In this document: positions 32,109 through 32,270 of the stretch, piece by piece
Layout of the letters: every line of letters begins with the position of its first letter
Position numbering within the stretch: the stretch's first letter is position 1
Origin: Acidobacteriota bacterium
GTDB lineage: Bacteria; Acidobacteriota; Terriglobia; Bryobacterales; Bryobacteraceae
Direction of reading: 5' to 3'
Length of the DNA: 32,270 nucleotides
Assembly: GCA_005808865.1 (NCBI GenBank)
Contig: SYKU01000088.1
Location: 1 to 32,270 of the forward strand
Made by a program: the position numbers and the translations under genes
Notes under the pieces: model-generated
Told to the model about the DNA's origin: nothing
Databases searched by the model: none
Seen by the model: the letters and a program-made list of their open reading frames with translations, nothing else

Positions 32109-32270
32109 ATGAAAGAGTTTACGGCAAAATTCGGGGATCGGATCAACGGGGTGCTATCCGGGTTTGACCGGCTGGTATTTCGAGGCCACCTGCGAGGGAT
32201 CTCGTACGTGGCGGGGATGAAGGGGTACCTATGGGCGAATCAGGTGCTGAACAAGGAGTTCGGCGCGCAT
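32109..32270 (+). CDS. N-terminus of a multicopy acidobacterial hypothetical protein (cut by window edge)
   Basis: 54 codons are visible: MKEFTAKFGDRINGVLSGFD, RLVFRGHLRGISYVAGMKGY and so on, with a ribosome site AGGAGAACGCC directly before the ATG. I recall this start from a long hypothetical family (several hundred residues) present in many near-identical copies in Solibacter-type genomes; no function is known to me. The truncated relative at 26056 shares the FDR...G pattern. Its high copy number elsewhere suggests mobility, but no transposase motif can be judged from this short piece. Confidence 0.75.
   Translation, partial: MKEFTAKFGDRINGVLSGFDRLVFRGHLRGISYVAGMKGYLWANQVLNKEFGAH

Noticed and set aside
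31673-32146. 157-codon minus-strand ORF
   Set aside because: It overlaps the start of the right-edge gene and the TPR promoter and translates the 9-base repeat as DGR repeats.
1-32270. CRISPR array, tRNA, rRNA, transposase or phage genes
   Set aside because: No regularly spaced repeats, cloverleaf candidates or recognisable transposase/integrase motifs were seen in the gene-free stretches.

Overview
The window is a GC-rich bacterial chromosome segment that looks acidobacterial, most likely Bryobacterales/Solibacter-like. This rests on the combination of DUF1080 and PQQ-propeller secreted enzymes, a carboxypeptidase-regulatory TonB-type receptor of the acidobacterial 'Oar' kind, DUF2490, and an N-terminus of a multicopy acidobacterial hypothetical family at the right edge. 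The taxonomic call is by family recognition only; no rRNA gene is present.

Layout. (1) 0.1-7.4 kb: a small hypothetical and a secreted beta-helix protein on the minus strand, diverging from a plus-strand set DUF1080 / dihaem cytochrome c / PQQ dehydrogenase, which converges on a gamma-glutamyltransferase. (2) 7.9-9.8 kb: a secreted PQQ-like propeller protein, followed upstream by a degraded 3' end of a comM (YifB) gene. (3) 10.0-13.9 kb: an operon of beta-carbonic anhydrase, SulP anion transporter, universal stress protein and DUF2490 protein, probably for bicarbonate/sulfate uptake. (4) 14.5-16.8 kb: a degraded 5' part of comM, then a NarL-type histidine kinase / response regulator pair. (5) 17.0-19.5 kb: a second USP-SulP-carbonic anhydrase set, decayed: the SulP frame is broken by one base and the anhydrase is reduced to 62 codons. 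(6) 19.6-21.9 kb: remnants of a biotin carboxylase gene and of the propeller gene, then an intact comM. (7) 22.5-25.9 kb: a large TonB-dependent-receptor-like protein on the plus strand. (8) 26.3-31.7 kb: a minus-strand housekeeping operon TPR-hrcA-grpE-dnaJ-ppa. (9) The right edge begins a multicopy-family gene; a truncated relative lies at 26.1 kb.

The most striking structure is the history of the 7.9-21.9 kb part. An ancestral comM-propeller pair appears to have been duplicated. One copy kept the propeller and lost comM; the other kept comM and lost the propeller. The broken comM copy is represented by a 5' piece and a 3' piece in the right order and orientation, and the intact carbonic anhydrase-SulP-USP-DUF2490 operon sits exactly between them, bordered by an imperfect 40-base direct repeat. 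No CRISPR array, tRNA, rRNA or recognisable transposase was seen. Coordinates of remnants and repeats come from reading by eye and need alignment to fix the edges.
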